Virus record (IMG/VR): IMGVR_UViG_3300036652_001431
Coordinates: 1 to 36,447 of that record
From: a virus
Direction: 5' to 3' (one strand)
Length of the DNA stretch: 36,447 nucleotides
A program made the translations under genes and the position numbers. Below are positions 6,147 through 11,705 of this stretch, one piece after another. The notes beneath the pieces are model-generated. The model made no database searches. It saw only the letters and a program-made list of their open reading frames with translations, and was not told where the DNA came from. Positions within the stretch are counted from its first letter, which is position 1, and every line of letters begins with the position of its first letter.

Positions 6147-6712
6147 CCCGCCTCCGGGTCGGCTTTGACCTCGACGGGGTCCTCTACGACTTCGCCGCCT
6201 CGTTCGCCCGCTACCTGACCATGATTGGCGTCAGCGTGGCCTGGCCCTTGGTCGATGGCGAACCGGTCTGCTGGTATTTCTACCGTCAGATGATGTCCGA
6301 CGCCGAGTTCGTGGCCCACTTCCGTGCCGGTGTTGACGCCGGGGTCATCTTCAGTGGCCCTGCCCGGCCTGGCGCAGCAGAGTCCGTCCGCCGAATCCGC
6401 GAGGCGGGCCACAGCATCCACATCGTCACCGACCGCTCCCTCGGCTCGCCCGGCCGGGCCCAGGCCCTCACCGTCGCCTGGCTCGCCGAGCACGGCATCG
6501 GGTATGACGCGCTGACGTTCTCTGCCGACAAGACCGTCGCAGCACTCGACGTCATGGTCGAAGACAAGATCGAGAACTGGCAAGAGTTGACCGCAGCCGG
6601 AATCCCGACCTACCTCGTTGACCGGCCCTGGAACACGGGTCACGACGTCGGCGAGTTCCGGATTCCGGATGTCCTAGATTATGCCCGGGCCGTGACCGAA
6701 GGGTTCGTGTGA
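6143..6712 (+). CDS. HAD-family 5'-nucleotidase-like phosphatase
   Basis: A 189-residue protein beginning with the HAD motif FDLDGVLYDF (Asp9 nucleophile, Asp11 acid/base). A Thr in IVTDR corresponds to motif II. Acidic VMVEDKIENW near residue 138 fits motif IV, where aspartates or glutamates hold Mg2+. The overall pattern resembles the NT5C (5'(3')-deoxyribonucleotidase) branch with a small helical cap. Likely activity is dephosphorylation of (deoxy)nucleoside monophosphates, which together with the MazG-like enzyme at 14995 points to nucleotide-pool control. A polynucleotide 3'-phosphatase role beside the RNA ligase is possible but less likely without a kinase domain. Start ATG 6143. Confidence 0.8.
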   Translation: MTRLRVGFDLDGVLYDFAASFARYLTMIGVSVAWPLVDGEPVCWYFYRQMMSDAEFVAHFRAGVDAGVIFSGPARPGAAESVRRIREAGHSIHIVTDRSLGSPGRAQALTVAWLAEHGIGYDALTFSADKTVAALDVMVEDKIENWQELTAAGIPTYLVDRPWNTGHDVGEFRIPDVLDYARAVTEGFV

Positions 6713-6804
6713 CGCAGACCACAGCCTGAAGGAGGATTCAGAACGTCAGAACCTCCGGGTACCCTCCGGGAGGACGAAGCCACGACGGAAGGAACACGCA
6801 CAAC

Positions 6805-7422
6805 GTGATCAAGCGCTTGTGGGCCCTAAGGTCGGACAGGGCACCACGGTTCGTTCGAAACGGATCACTCACCATTGTGGGCGTGACTGTGGCGGTGCTT
6901 CTCCTCGCCTTCGGGGAAGTCCCATATCGGGCCGTCTTGCTCCTCGCCATGATCGCCACCGGGTTCTGGTTCATCGGCCTCTTCCTCTCCGACTTGGGGG
7001 CCTCTCGGACTCGCTACCGGATCGCCAGCCTCACGCTTTCTGCCTTGGTCATCCCCACGCAGATACACGACCTGCGCTCGTCCCTGCACTCCTCGGTGCC
7101 GGATCTGACAGCCCTCGGCGGACTCGTGGCGCTCCTGCTCTGCATGCTGCTGGTGGGTACGGTGGTGGCGACGGGCGTCTGGAACAAGATGCTCCCCCGG
7201 TACATGTGTGACCGCCCTCTCTCCTCACATCAGGCCACTGAAGCCGTCCTACGGCTCCGGACCGCCCTTTCCCACAGCGATGACCCGCTGGAAGTCGGCG
7301 AGATCGACCTAATCCTCATGCGCTTCGAGGAGATGGGCCTGCTGTCGATGGGGATGACTGGCGAGGCGCTTTCCTACCAGGAGACGGTAGCCGGGAGCCT
7401 GTTCCGCGAACTGTTCAACTGA
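6805..7422 (+). CDS. Four-helix membrane protein
   Basis: A 205-residue protein from GTG 6805. Four hydrophobic spans are visible at about residues 21-37, 43-61, 71-85 and 101-124, followed by a soluble 75-residue C-terminal helical domain (ATEAVLRLRTALSHSDDPLE...). The 90-base gap before it has GGAAGGAACAC as ribosome site and a short CCTCC/GGAGG stem, but no clear promoter. No family recognised. It is unusually large among its neighbours and may act on the host membrane. Confidence 0.75.
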   Translation: MIKRLWALRSDRAPRFVRNGSLTIVGVTVAVLLLAFGEVPYRAVLLLAMIATGFWFIGLFLSDLGASRTRYRIASLTLSALVIPTQIHDLRSSLHSSVPDLTALGGLVALLLCMLLVGTVVATGVWNKMLPRYMCDRPLSSHQATEAVLRLRTALSHSDDPLEVGEIDLILMRFEEMGLLSMGMTGEALSYQETVAGSLFRELFN

Positions 7423-7430
7423 ACCGGCAC

Positions 7431-7459
7431 TTGCGAACGTACCAACTACCTTCTATGAT
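7431..7459 (+). promoter_or_regulatory. Promoter for the Lsr2-like gene
   Basis: TTGCGA (7431-7436) and TATGAT (7454-7459) are separated by exactly 17 bases. A GAACCGGCAC element (7421-7430) abuts the -35, overlapping the end of the membrane-protein gene. Transcription would start near 7466, giving a leader of about 37 bases with GAAGGG before GTG 7503. Confidence 0.65.
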
Positions 7460-7502
7460 CACGTGATGTCAGTTCACGCGTTCACATTAGAAGGGATGTG
7501 CC

Positions 7503-7862
7503 GTGGCAACCGTGTCCACCAAGGTCTGCGACCGACAGGTTCGGGGCAAGGCCTGCGGTAAGCCCATCGAGGAGACCCAGGTCTTCATCAAGAGCGGAGT
7601 CCGGTACGAACTCGACCTCTGCGAGCAGCACACAGAGGAGTTTGAGGCGTCACTGGCGGCCTGGATCGAAGAGGCCACTCCCACCCGGGCGGCGGGCGTC
7701 CACAACAGCCGGATGCTGCACAAGGCGGGACAGGGAGCCTTCACAACGAAGGATGTGCGCCTGTGGCTCAAGAAGAAGGGCCGCCAGGTCCCCGAGACCG
7801 GCCGCATCCGCGAAGACCTGATCGAGGAGTACAAGCGAGAGATGAGTAAGTCCTCTCGATAG
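7503..7862 (+). CDS. Lsr2-like nucleoid-associated silencer with N-terminal zinc site
   Basis: A 119-residue protein from GTG 7503. Residues 79-112 (FTTKDVRLWLKKKG...TGRIREDLIEEY) match the C-terminal Lsr2 DNA-binding domain, and residues 20-56 (PIEETQVFIKSGVRYELDL then EQHTEEF) match the Lsr2 dimerisation strands. The invariant RGR hook of Lsr2 is TGR here (99-101). Cys9, Cys18, Cys40 and His43 could form a zinc site absent from classical Lsr2. Lsr2 silences AT-rich foreign DNA in actinobacteria. A phage copy may silence phage genes during lysogeny, or mix with host Lsr2 and relieve silencing. It has its own promoter. Confidence 0.8.
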   Translation: MATVSTKVCDRQVRGKACGKPIEETQVFIKSGVRYELDLCEQHTEEFEASLAAWIEEATPTRAAGVHNSRMLHKAGQGAFTTKDVRLWLKKKGRQVPETGRIREDLIEEYKREMSKSSR

Positions 7863-7876
7863 CGAAGCGACACACC

Positions 7877-7914
7877 GAAGCGGTTCTTGACAACCGCTTC
7901 CACTCTCCTGCAAT
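7877..7914 (+). promoter_or_regulatory. tRNA-operon promoter with operator over the -35
   Basis: GAAGCGGTT-cttgac-AACCGCTTC (7877-7900) is a perfect 9-bp inverted repeat. Its spacer and right arm contain the -35 TTGACA (7887-7892). TGCAAT (7909-7914) is a 16-base-spaced -10. Transcription would begin near 7920, at the base of the hairpin at 7918-7954. A protein binding the repeat would block RNA polymerase. Confidence 0.65.
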
Positions 7915-7917
7915 ATT

Positions 7918-7954
7918 GGGGGGTAGGTCTCCGGCCTTCGGGGATCTACCCCCC
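7918..7954 (+). ncRNA. 16-bp hairpin at the 5' end of the tRNA transcript
   Basis: GGGGGGTAG at 7918 pairs with CTACCCCCC ending at 7954, and the stem continues inward to about 16 bp with a GCCTT loop. There is no T-run after it and it lies at the predicted start site. It is better read as a 5' stability or processing element than as a terminator. A small CTTGC/GCAAG stem follows (7956-7974). Confidence 0.55.
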
Positions 7955-7983
7955 ACTTGCGTGTGGGGAGCAAGGCAGTGTCA

Positions 7984-8054
7984 GCGCCTCTGGTGTAAGG
8001 GCAGCACGAGGGTCTCCAAAGCCTTCGGTCTGGGTTCGAATCCTGGGGGGCGTG
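7984..8054 (+). tRNA. tRNA-Trp (CCA anticodon)
   Basis: A 71-base cloverleaf. Acceptor stem GCGCCTC/GGGGCGT, D arm GTGT/GCAC, anticodon stem AGGGT/GCCTT with loop CTCCAAA (anticodon CCA), and T arm CTGGG/CCTGG with loop TTCGAAT. Several G-T pairs are present. The 3' CCA is not encoded. Confidence 0.85.
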
Positions 8055-8183
8055 CTGCTTCGGTCGAGTGAGGGGCTTCTGTCTCTAGGCCCTACGGAGA
8101 CTCACTCCGGCACAACTGGTACAGCGAACCGACGCCGAGGCCGAACTACTCCTACCGCATCACGGCTAGTAACCCTCGGGTGA
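8055..8183 (+). other. Non-coding segment between the two tRNA genes
   Basis: About 210 bases separate the tRNAs. Within it GAGTGAG (8066-8072) pairs with CTCACTC (8101-8107) around 28 bases that include GGGGC/GCCC. No T-arm consensus (GGTTCGAATC) occurs, so it is not a third normal tRNA. No credible reading frame is seen. It could be a structured RNA or a tRNA remnant. Confidence 0.35.
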
Positions 8184-8267
8184 TCGCTGAGAAGAGCGGG
8201 GGTCAAGGCCCGGACGGAACGGGTCTGGGGCGCGCATACGTCCGTACTCGCGAATGCGCCCCACCTT

Positions 8268-8339
8268 TGACCGCTGGCGCAACGGCAGCGCGCCCGGCTG
8301 TTAACCGGGGGGTTCCTGGTTCGAATCCAGGGCGGTCAG
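8268..8339 (+). tRNA. tRNA-Asn (GTT anticodon)
   Basis: A 72-base cloverleaf. Acceptor TGACCGC/GCGGTCA, D arm GCGC/GCGC, anticodon stem CCCGG/CCGGG with loop CTGTTAA (anticodon GTT), and T arm CCTGG/CCAGG with loop TTCGAAT. The 3' CCA is not encoded. It lies 30 bases before the next gene, so tRNA and mRNA share a transcript. Confidence 0.92.
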
Positions 8340-8368
8340 CCTGGGGGCTCAATCATCTGGAGGAACAC

Positions 8369-8551
8369 ATGGCTGTAACGCCGACCGAGAAGAAACTGAT
8401 CATGGACCTCGTCCAGGTCGAGCGCACCGTGGACCTTTCCAAGGTCGAGGCGGCCAACGAGCGGCTTCATTCCCTCAAGGACCGCATGGTCCTGATCGTC
8501 GGCTCAGGCGGCTTCCTGCTGGGCCTGTTCCTGGGCCTGCTCGTCAAGTGA
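8369..8551 (+). CDS. 60-residue helix plus C-terminal membrane anchor
   Basis: ATG 8369 with CTGGAGG upstream. Residues 1-40 form a charged amphipathic helix (PTEKKLIMDLVQVERTVDLS). Residues 41-58 are a single hydrophobic span (VLIVGSGGFLLGLFLGLLV), giving a tail-anchored topology. Small proteins of this shape occur among phage lysis accessories, but there is no supporting context here. Confidence 0.7.
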   Translation: MAVTPTEKKLIMDLVQVERTVDLSKVEAANERLHSLKDRMVLIVGSGGFLLGLFLGLLVK

Positions 8552-8688
8552 GCGAGGCGCTGGTCTGCGTCCGCTGCGACGGGACCTTCGACTTCGCAAG
8601 CGGCCACGACTGCCCCGTGGATCGGGAGTGGTCGGTGGCCCCTTACTGGGCCGAGGACGCGTCCGGGTCGCCATCGAAGAAGGGCTGA
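8548..8688 (+). CDS. 46-residue Cys-rich microprotein
   Basis: GTG 8548 (GTGA overlap). It contains CVRCDGTF...HDC, a likely single zinc knuckle, then an acidic Trp/Tyr stretch. No family recognised. Coupled to the membrane peptide before it and three bases ahead of the phosphoesterase. Confidence 0.6.
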   Translation: MSEALVCVRCDGTFDFASGHDCPVDREWSVAPYWAEDASGSPSKKG

Positions 8689-8691
8689 CCC

Positions 8692-9276
8692 ATGCGGTTC
8701 TGGACTTCGGACCTGCACATCGGGCACGAGAACATCATCAAGTTCTGCGACCGTCCCTTCACCAACACTGACCACATGCGCGAGGAGATCATCCGGCGCT
8801 GGAACGAGGTCGTCGGACCCGAGGACGATGTCTGGCTGCTGGGCGACATCGTCATGGGCAACGCCCGGGTCAACCTGGAGCACCTGCGCAGGCTGAACGG
8901 CCGCAAGCGGCTGGTTACCGGCAACCACGACAAGATCTGGCGGGGCAACAAGCCCGGATACGCCGAGCGCTGGTGGCCGGAGTACGCAGCGGCGGGGCTG
9001 GACATCATTACCGACGGCGAATCCGTGGACACCGAACTGGGCGGCCGGACGGTGCGCGTGTCGCACTTCCCGTACTACGACATCGCCCGCCACGAGGACA
9101 AGTACGCCGACCACCGTCCGAAGGACGACGGGCACTGGCTGATCTGCGGGCACGTCCACCAGGCGTGGAAGGTCAGTGGTCGCCAGATCAACGTCGGGGT
9201 GGACGTCTGGGACTTCACCCCGGTGTCCGATGAGGTGCTCATTCGAACCATTAAAGGGGAAGCGGTTTCCGTCTGA
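8692..9276 (+). CDS. Calcineurin-like metallophosphoesterase
   Basis: A 194-residue protein with every metallophosphoesterase motif: DLHIGH (Asp7, His9), GD at 51-52, GNHD at 77-80, a VSHFPYYD segment, and GHVHQ near residue 155. The family binds two metal ions and hydrolyses phosphomono- or diesters. The compact form matches the common phage and bacterial YfcE/metallophos_2-like enzymes whose substrates are mostly unknown. The start is ATG 8692, right after the Cys-rich peptide. It is the last gene of the tRNA transcription unit. It is unrelated in size and layout to the larger enzyme at 11706. Confidence 0.9.
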   Translation: MRFWTSDLHIGHENIIKFCDRPFTNTDHMREEIIRRWNEVVGPEDDVWLLGDIVMGNARVNLEHLRRLNGRKRLVTGNHDKIWRGNKPGYAERWWPEYAAAGLDIITDGESVDTELGGRTVRVSHFPYYDIARHEDKYADHRPKDDGHWLICGHVHQAWKVSGRQINVGVDVWDFTPVSDEVLIRTIKGEAVSV

Positions 9277-9291
9277 CGGTTCCTGTAGGGT
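9259..9291 (+). promoter_or_regulatory. Promoter giving a possibly leaderless mRNA
   Basis: GAAGCGGTTT (9259-9268) and GACGGTTC (9275-9282) are two family elements overlapping the end of the phosphoesterase gene. TAGGGT (9286-9291) is a good -10, and the ATG of the next gene is at 9298, the expected start-site distance. AGGG within the -10 is the only Shine-Dalgarno-like sequence. Confidence 0.5.
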
Positions 9292-9297
9292 GTTTGC

Positions 9298-9540
9298 ATG
9301 GACCGATCAGACCACTTCGTAGAGGGCCACCAGGAGTCATTCGCTCCCAAGCCCGCCTGGAAGCCCTGGCCGGGCCAGCGGAACGTCACCTGGCACATCC
9401 TCGGCGAGCACATGCAGGGCGGGGCCCGATCCCTCGAAAGCGGCTCCCAGAACTGGATCGCCGAGCACCAGCGCATGCACGAGGAGCAGCACGACCAGGG
9501 GGTTCCTCACAAGCACTTCGTGCCCAAGCGCCGCTACTGA
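9298..9540 (+). CDS. His/Gln-rich small hypothetical protein
   Basis: An 80-residue protein from ATG 9298, rich in His, Trp and Gln (AKPAWKPWPGQRNVTWHI-like core and AEHQRMHEEQHDQGVPHKH). Its ATG lies seven bases after a -10 box, so translation may be leaderless. No family recognised. Confidence 0.6.
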   Translation: MDRSDHFVEGHQESFAPKPAWKPWPGQRNVTWHILGEHMQGGARSLESGSQNWIAEHQRMHEEQHDQGVPHKHFVPKRRY

Positions 9541-9562
9541 CCCCTCCCCCCTTGGAGTAGCC

Positions 9563-10498
9563 ATGCCCAAGCACGCCCTGATCCTTGGTCGGCCCCGCAA
9601 GCGCGTCGTGGGTGCCGTCCTGTCGGCCATCACCGCCGCAGCCGCAGTCGTCACTGTCGCCCTCGGCACGTTCTCCGCTTCGGCGGACTCCGCGCAGGTC
9701 GACGGCAACTATGCCTGCGCGTTCACCTCGGGGGCGTTCAACTGCTCCCCGGCCCCCCTCCCCACCGTGACGGTCACCGAGACAGTGACAGCGACGCCGA
9801 CCACGTCTTCGAGCCCGTCACCCAGCCCGACGCAGACGCAGTCCGGGTCGCTCATGACCGGCGTCTCCTCGCCCGGCCTGGGTGCGTTCCCGACCGCCAA
9901 GGCCGTGCGCACGTACTGGTCAGGGCTGCCGAGCACCAACCTCCCCAGCGCCCCAACAGGCGCAGCGCTCTTCGTATCGTTCAAGCAACTTCCATCGGCG
10001 AGCGCATTCACGGCCGACCTGGCTGCGTGGGCGGCCTCTGGGCGTCAGGTCTACTGGACCTACTTTCACGAGGCTGACGGTGGGGGCCTGACCCCGGCCG
10101 CATTCCAGTCCGGCTGGGCCTCCCTGCTCACCGTGGAGCGCGCGCACCCGTACGCGAACCTTCATTCGGTCACGATCCTGATGGCCTACGCGTTCCAGCG
10201 GGGCAACGTCGAGCAGTACTACGTGCCGAACGTCGACCTGATCGGCTTCGACTGCTACAACCTGAAGGCCGAAGGCCCCGCCCTCAACTACGCGGCGGCC
10301 AAGGGCAAGCGGTTGATCTTCGGTGAGGTTGGCAACGTCCTGAACGGTGCTGCGAACACCGACGCGGCGGCTCTGGCCTATGCCAAGTCCTTCTGGGGAG
10401 CCCTGACGCCCAACGTTCTGGCGGCCATGTGGTGGTCACAGAACACCAACACCCTGAACGGCAAGCCGAACACGGCTGCCTTCCTGGCCGCCCAGTAG
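9563..10498 (+). CDS. Secreted GH26-like glycoside hydrolase
   Basis: A 311-residue protein. It has a basic N-terminus (GRPRKR) and a hydrophobic core (VVGAVLSAITAAAAVVTVAL) ending at SASA, consistent with a signal peptide of about 42 residues. A Thr/Ser/Pro linker (about 65-95) leads to a catalytic domain. YWTYFHEADGG (Glu170) and RLIFGEVGN (Glu255) look like the acid/base and nucleophile of a clan GH-A, GH26-like enzyme. The Thr/Ser linker suggests export and an extended surface form. It may trim a host surface or capsule polysaccharide after infection. The start is ATG 9563 after CTTGGAG. A strong terminator follows. Confidence 0.65.
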   Translation: MPKHALILGRPRKRVVGAVLSAITAAAAVVTVALGTFSASADSAQVDGNYACAFTSGAFNCSPAPLPTVTVTETVTATPTTSSSPSPSPTQTQSGSLMTGVSSPGLGAFPTAKAVRTYWSGLPSTNLPSAPTGAALFVSFKQLPSASAFTADLAAWAASGRQVYWTYFHEADGGGLTPAAFQSGWASLLTVERAHPYANLHSVTILMAYAFQRGNVEQYYVPNVDLIGFDCYNLKAEGPALNYAAAKGKRLIFGEVGNVLNGAANTDAAALAYAKSFWGALTPNVLAAMWWSQNTNTLNGKPNTAAFLAAQ

Positions 10499-10511
10499 TC
10501 ACCGGCACGCA

Positions 10512-10547
10512 AAGAGAGGGGCTTCCCATCAGGGAGGCCCCTCTCTT
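10512..10547. terminator. Bidirectional terminator between convergent genes
   Basis: AAGAGAGGGGC pairs with GCCCCTCTCTT, continuing with TTCCC/GGGAG around an ATCA loop (about 16 bp). A-rich and T-containing flanks on each side suit termination in both directions, between the glycosidase and the leftward gene ending at 10562. Confidence 0.85.
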
Positions 10548-10561
10548 GGTGTCTAGGGGGG

Positions 10562-10981
10562 CTAACTACTGGTGATGTAGGTCTGCCCGTCATCCGAGAC
10601 CGTCGCGGTGACCGTCTGAGTCATACCGTTGGACATCGTGCCGTTGCACGTGAACTCGTGGGGGATTCCGGCAGCGATGCACGTAACTGACGTGGCCGTG
10701 AGGCTGGAGCCCGCCTTGGCGTACCGGGCATTGGCGTCCCGCATGATCGCCTGGGACAACGTGTTCGGGTCGTTCAGTCCACTGCTACTGCTGCTGCTTG
10801 AAATGGACTTAACCACGAACCCCGCCGCGACTAGCACCAGGACGATGAGGACGCCGACCACGATCTGCGCGGTGCGGTTCTTCTTCGCGGGCAGCGGCGC
10901 GGCTGCCGGTGCGGGCGGATAAGACGCCCACGGCATCTCAAGCGGCGTGGAATAGGGCTCTGGCTCTGGCGTAGTGGTCAC
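10562..10981 (-). CDS. Membrane-anchored DUF4333-like protein
   Basis: A 139-residue protein. I prefer GTG 10981 (GGGAGG four bases before it) to the ATG upstream at 11011. It has a proline-rich cytoplasmic N-terminus, one membrane helix at about residues 38-58 (AQIVVGVLIVLVLVAAGFVV), a serine run, and an external domain with two cysteines (CIAAGIPHEFTC) and strands ending in TVSDDGQTYI. This resembles host DUF4333 cell-surface proteins. An external disulfide domain made by a phage suggests alteration of the host envelope, possibly exclusion, but that is inference. Confidence 0.7.
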   Translation of the reverse strand: MTTTPEPEPYSTPLEMPWASYPPAPAAAPLPAKKNRTAQIVVGVLIVLVLVAAGFVVKSISSSSSSSGLNDPNTLSQAIMRDANARYAKAGSSLTATSVTCIAAGIPHEFTCNGTMSNGMTQTVTATVSDDGQTYITSS

Positions 10982-11026
10982 ACGGCCTCCCTTGGTCGGC
11001 AAGGGTCCCATGGTGGCACTTCCTGA

Positions 11027-11036
11027 GAACCGGTTC
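11027..11036. promoter_or_regulatory. GAACCGGTTC palindrome upstream of the leftward membrane gene
   Basis: A perfect copy of the operator-like element, in the 70-base gap between the leftward genes at 10562-10981 and 11052-11222. A promoter for the membrane protein would be expected here. Confidence 0.55.
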
Positions 11037-11051
11037 AATAGGTCTGACGGA

Positions 11052-11222
11052 CTATTCCAGCCAGCACAGCCCGCCAGCCGTCATATGCGCAACCTCGAAG
11101 TGTCCAAGGCGGAGCATGCAGTCCAGATTCCATTTTCGTGCTTCGCACTCGGGCCGCCGGTCATAGATCACGGGCTTGCCAGTGCAACCGCTCATCGGGG
11201 GGTTCGGGTCGTGAGGAGGCAT
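11052..11222 (-). CDS. Conserved small Cys/His actinophage protein (GHxxxH...GxxW type)
   Basis: A 56-residue protein from ATG 11222. The C-terminal C-(M)LRLGHFEVAHMTAGGLCW matches a C...GHxGxHxxxxGxxW signature seen in many small actinophage proteins, probably a metal site. No good Shine-Dalgarno precedes the ATG, and GAAGCGGTTAGAT lies just upstream, so this too may be a leaderless message. Confidence 0.65.
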   Translation of the reverse strand: MPPHDPNPPMSGCTGKPVIYDRRPECEARKWNLDCMLRLGHFEVAHMTAGGLCWLE

Positions 11223-11232
11223 GCGCCTATCT

Positions 11233-11254
11233 AACCGCTTCTCGATGCGATACT
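11233..11254. promoter_or_regulatory. Divergent promoter region with AACCGCTTC element
   Basis: AACCGCTTC (11233-11241) lies between the divergent starts at 11222 (minus) and 11262 (plus). On the plus strand GATACT (11249-11254) is a -10 seven bases before GTG 11262. On the minus strand TTAGAT sits six bases before the ATG. Confidence 0.45.
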
Positions 11255-11261
11255 TAGAACC

Positions 11262-11621
11262 GTGTCGGAACAAGCGCATCCCGCTCTATCGCGGGCACAG
11301 TTCTCCTTCACTCATGCCAGCGAGAACAACGCGGTGTGGGGTGACAACCGGCACGCGATCAACGTCACGGTCCCCGAATCCAAGCACGACGTCGGGCACC
11401 TTGAATGGACTCCAAAGACGGGGGAGGTCTACGTCGTTCACGTGGATGACGCCTACCGCCGCCAGGGCCTGGCTACCGCCATGTGGCACACCGCCAAGGC
11501 AGTGGCGGCAGACACCCGGGGAGTCAAGCCCCCAAGGCACAGCCCCCAGCGCTCCGATGCCGGTGACGCATGGGCCCGCACGGTCGGCGGGGCTGTCCCT
11601 CGCCGAATGACTCACTTCTGA
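11262..11621 (+). CDS. GNAT-like acetyltransferase
   Basis: A 119-residue protein from GTG 11262. VYVVHVDDAYRRQGLATAMW (residues about 64-83) is the GNAT acetyl-CoA pyrophosphate loop (Q/RxxGxG/A type). The rest is short for the fold, and the C-terminus (SPQRSDAGDAWARTVGG) matches a family of small GNAT-like proteins found in actinophages. Substrate unknown. No Shine-Dalgarno is visible and a -10 sits seven bases upstream, so the mRNA may be leaderless. Confidence 0.75.
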   Translation: MSEQAHPALSRAQFSFTHASENNAVWGDNRHAINVTVPESKHDVGHLEWTPKTGEVYVVHVDDAYRRQGLATAMWHTAKAVAADTRGVKPPRHSPQRSDAGDAWARTVGGAVPRRMTHF

Positions 11622-11642
11622 GCGGCGTGTCGCGCTTCAATG

Positions 11643-11668
11643 GAACCGGTTCTTCCCTTACGGTTCCA
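11643..11668 (+). promoter_or_regulatory. GAACCGGTTC palindrome and CGGTTC half-site
   Basis: A perfect palindrome at 11643-11652 is followed by TACGGT (11659-11664), usable as a -10, and a second CGGTTCC half-site. It lies 38 bases before the large phosphoesterase gene, whose start has CTAGGAG upstream. Confidence 0.55.
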
Positions 11669-11705
11669 ACGAACACACACCACGCCCCCGGCCCTAGGAG
11701 CCCAC

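Noticed and set aside
5471-6643. A 390-codon leftward frame across 5471-6643
   Set aside because: Low-complexity composition and opposite to several overlapping plus-strand genes with recognisable motifs, including the HAD protein.
8055-8183. A third ordinary tRNA gene
   Set aside because: No GGTTCGAATC-type T arm and no consistent acceptor stem; recorded only as structured spacer.
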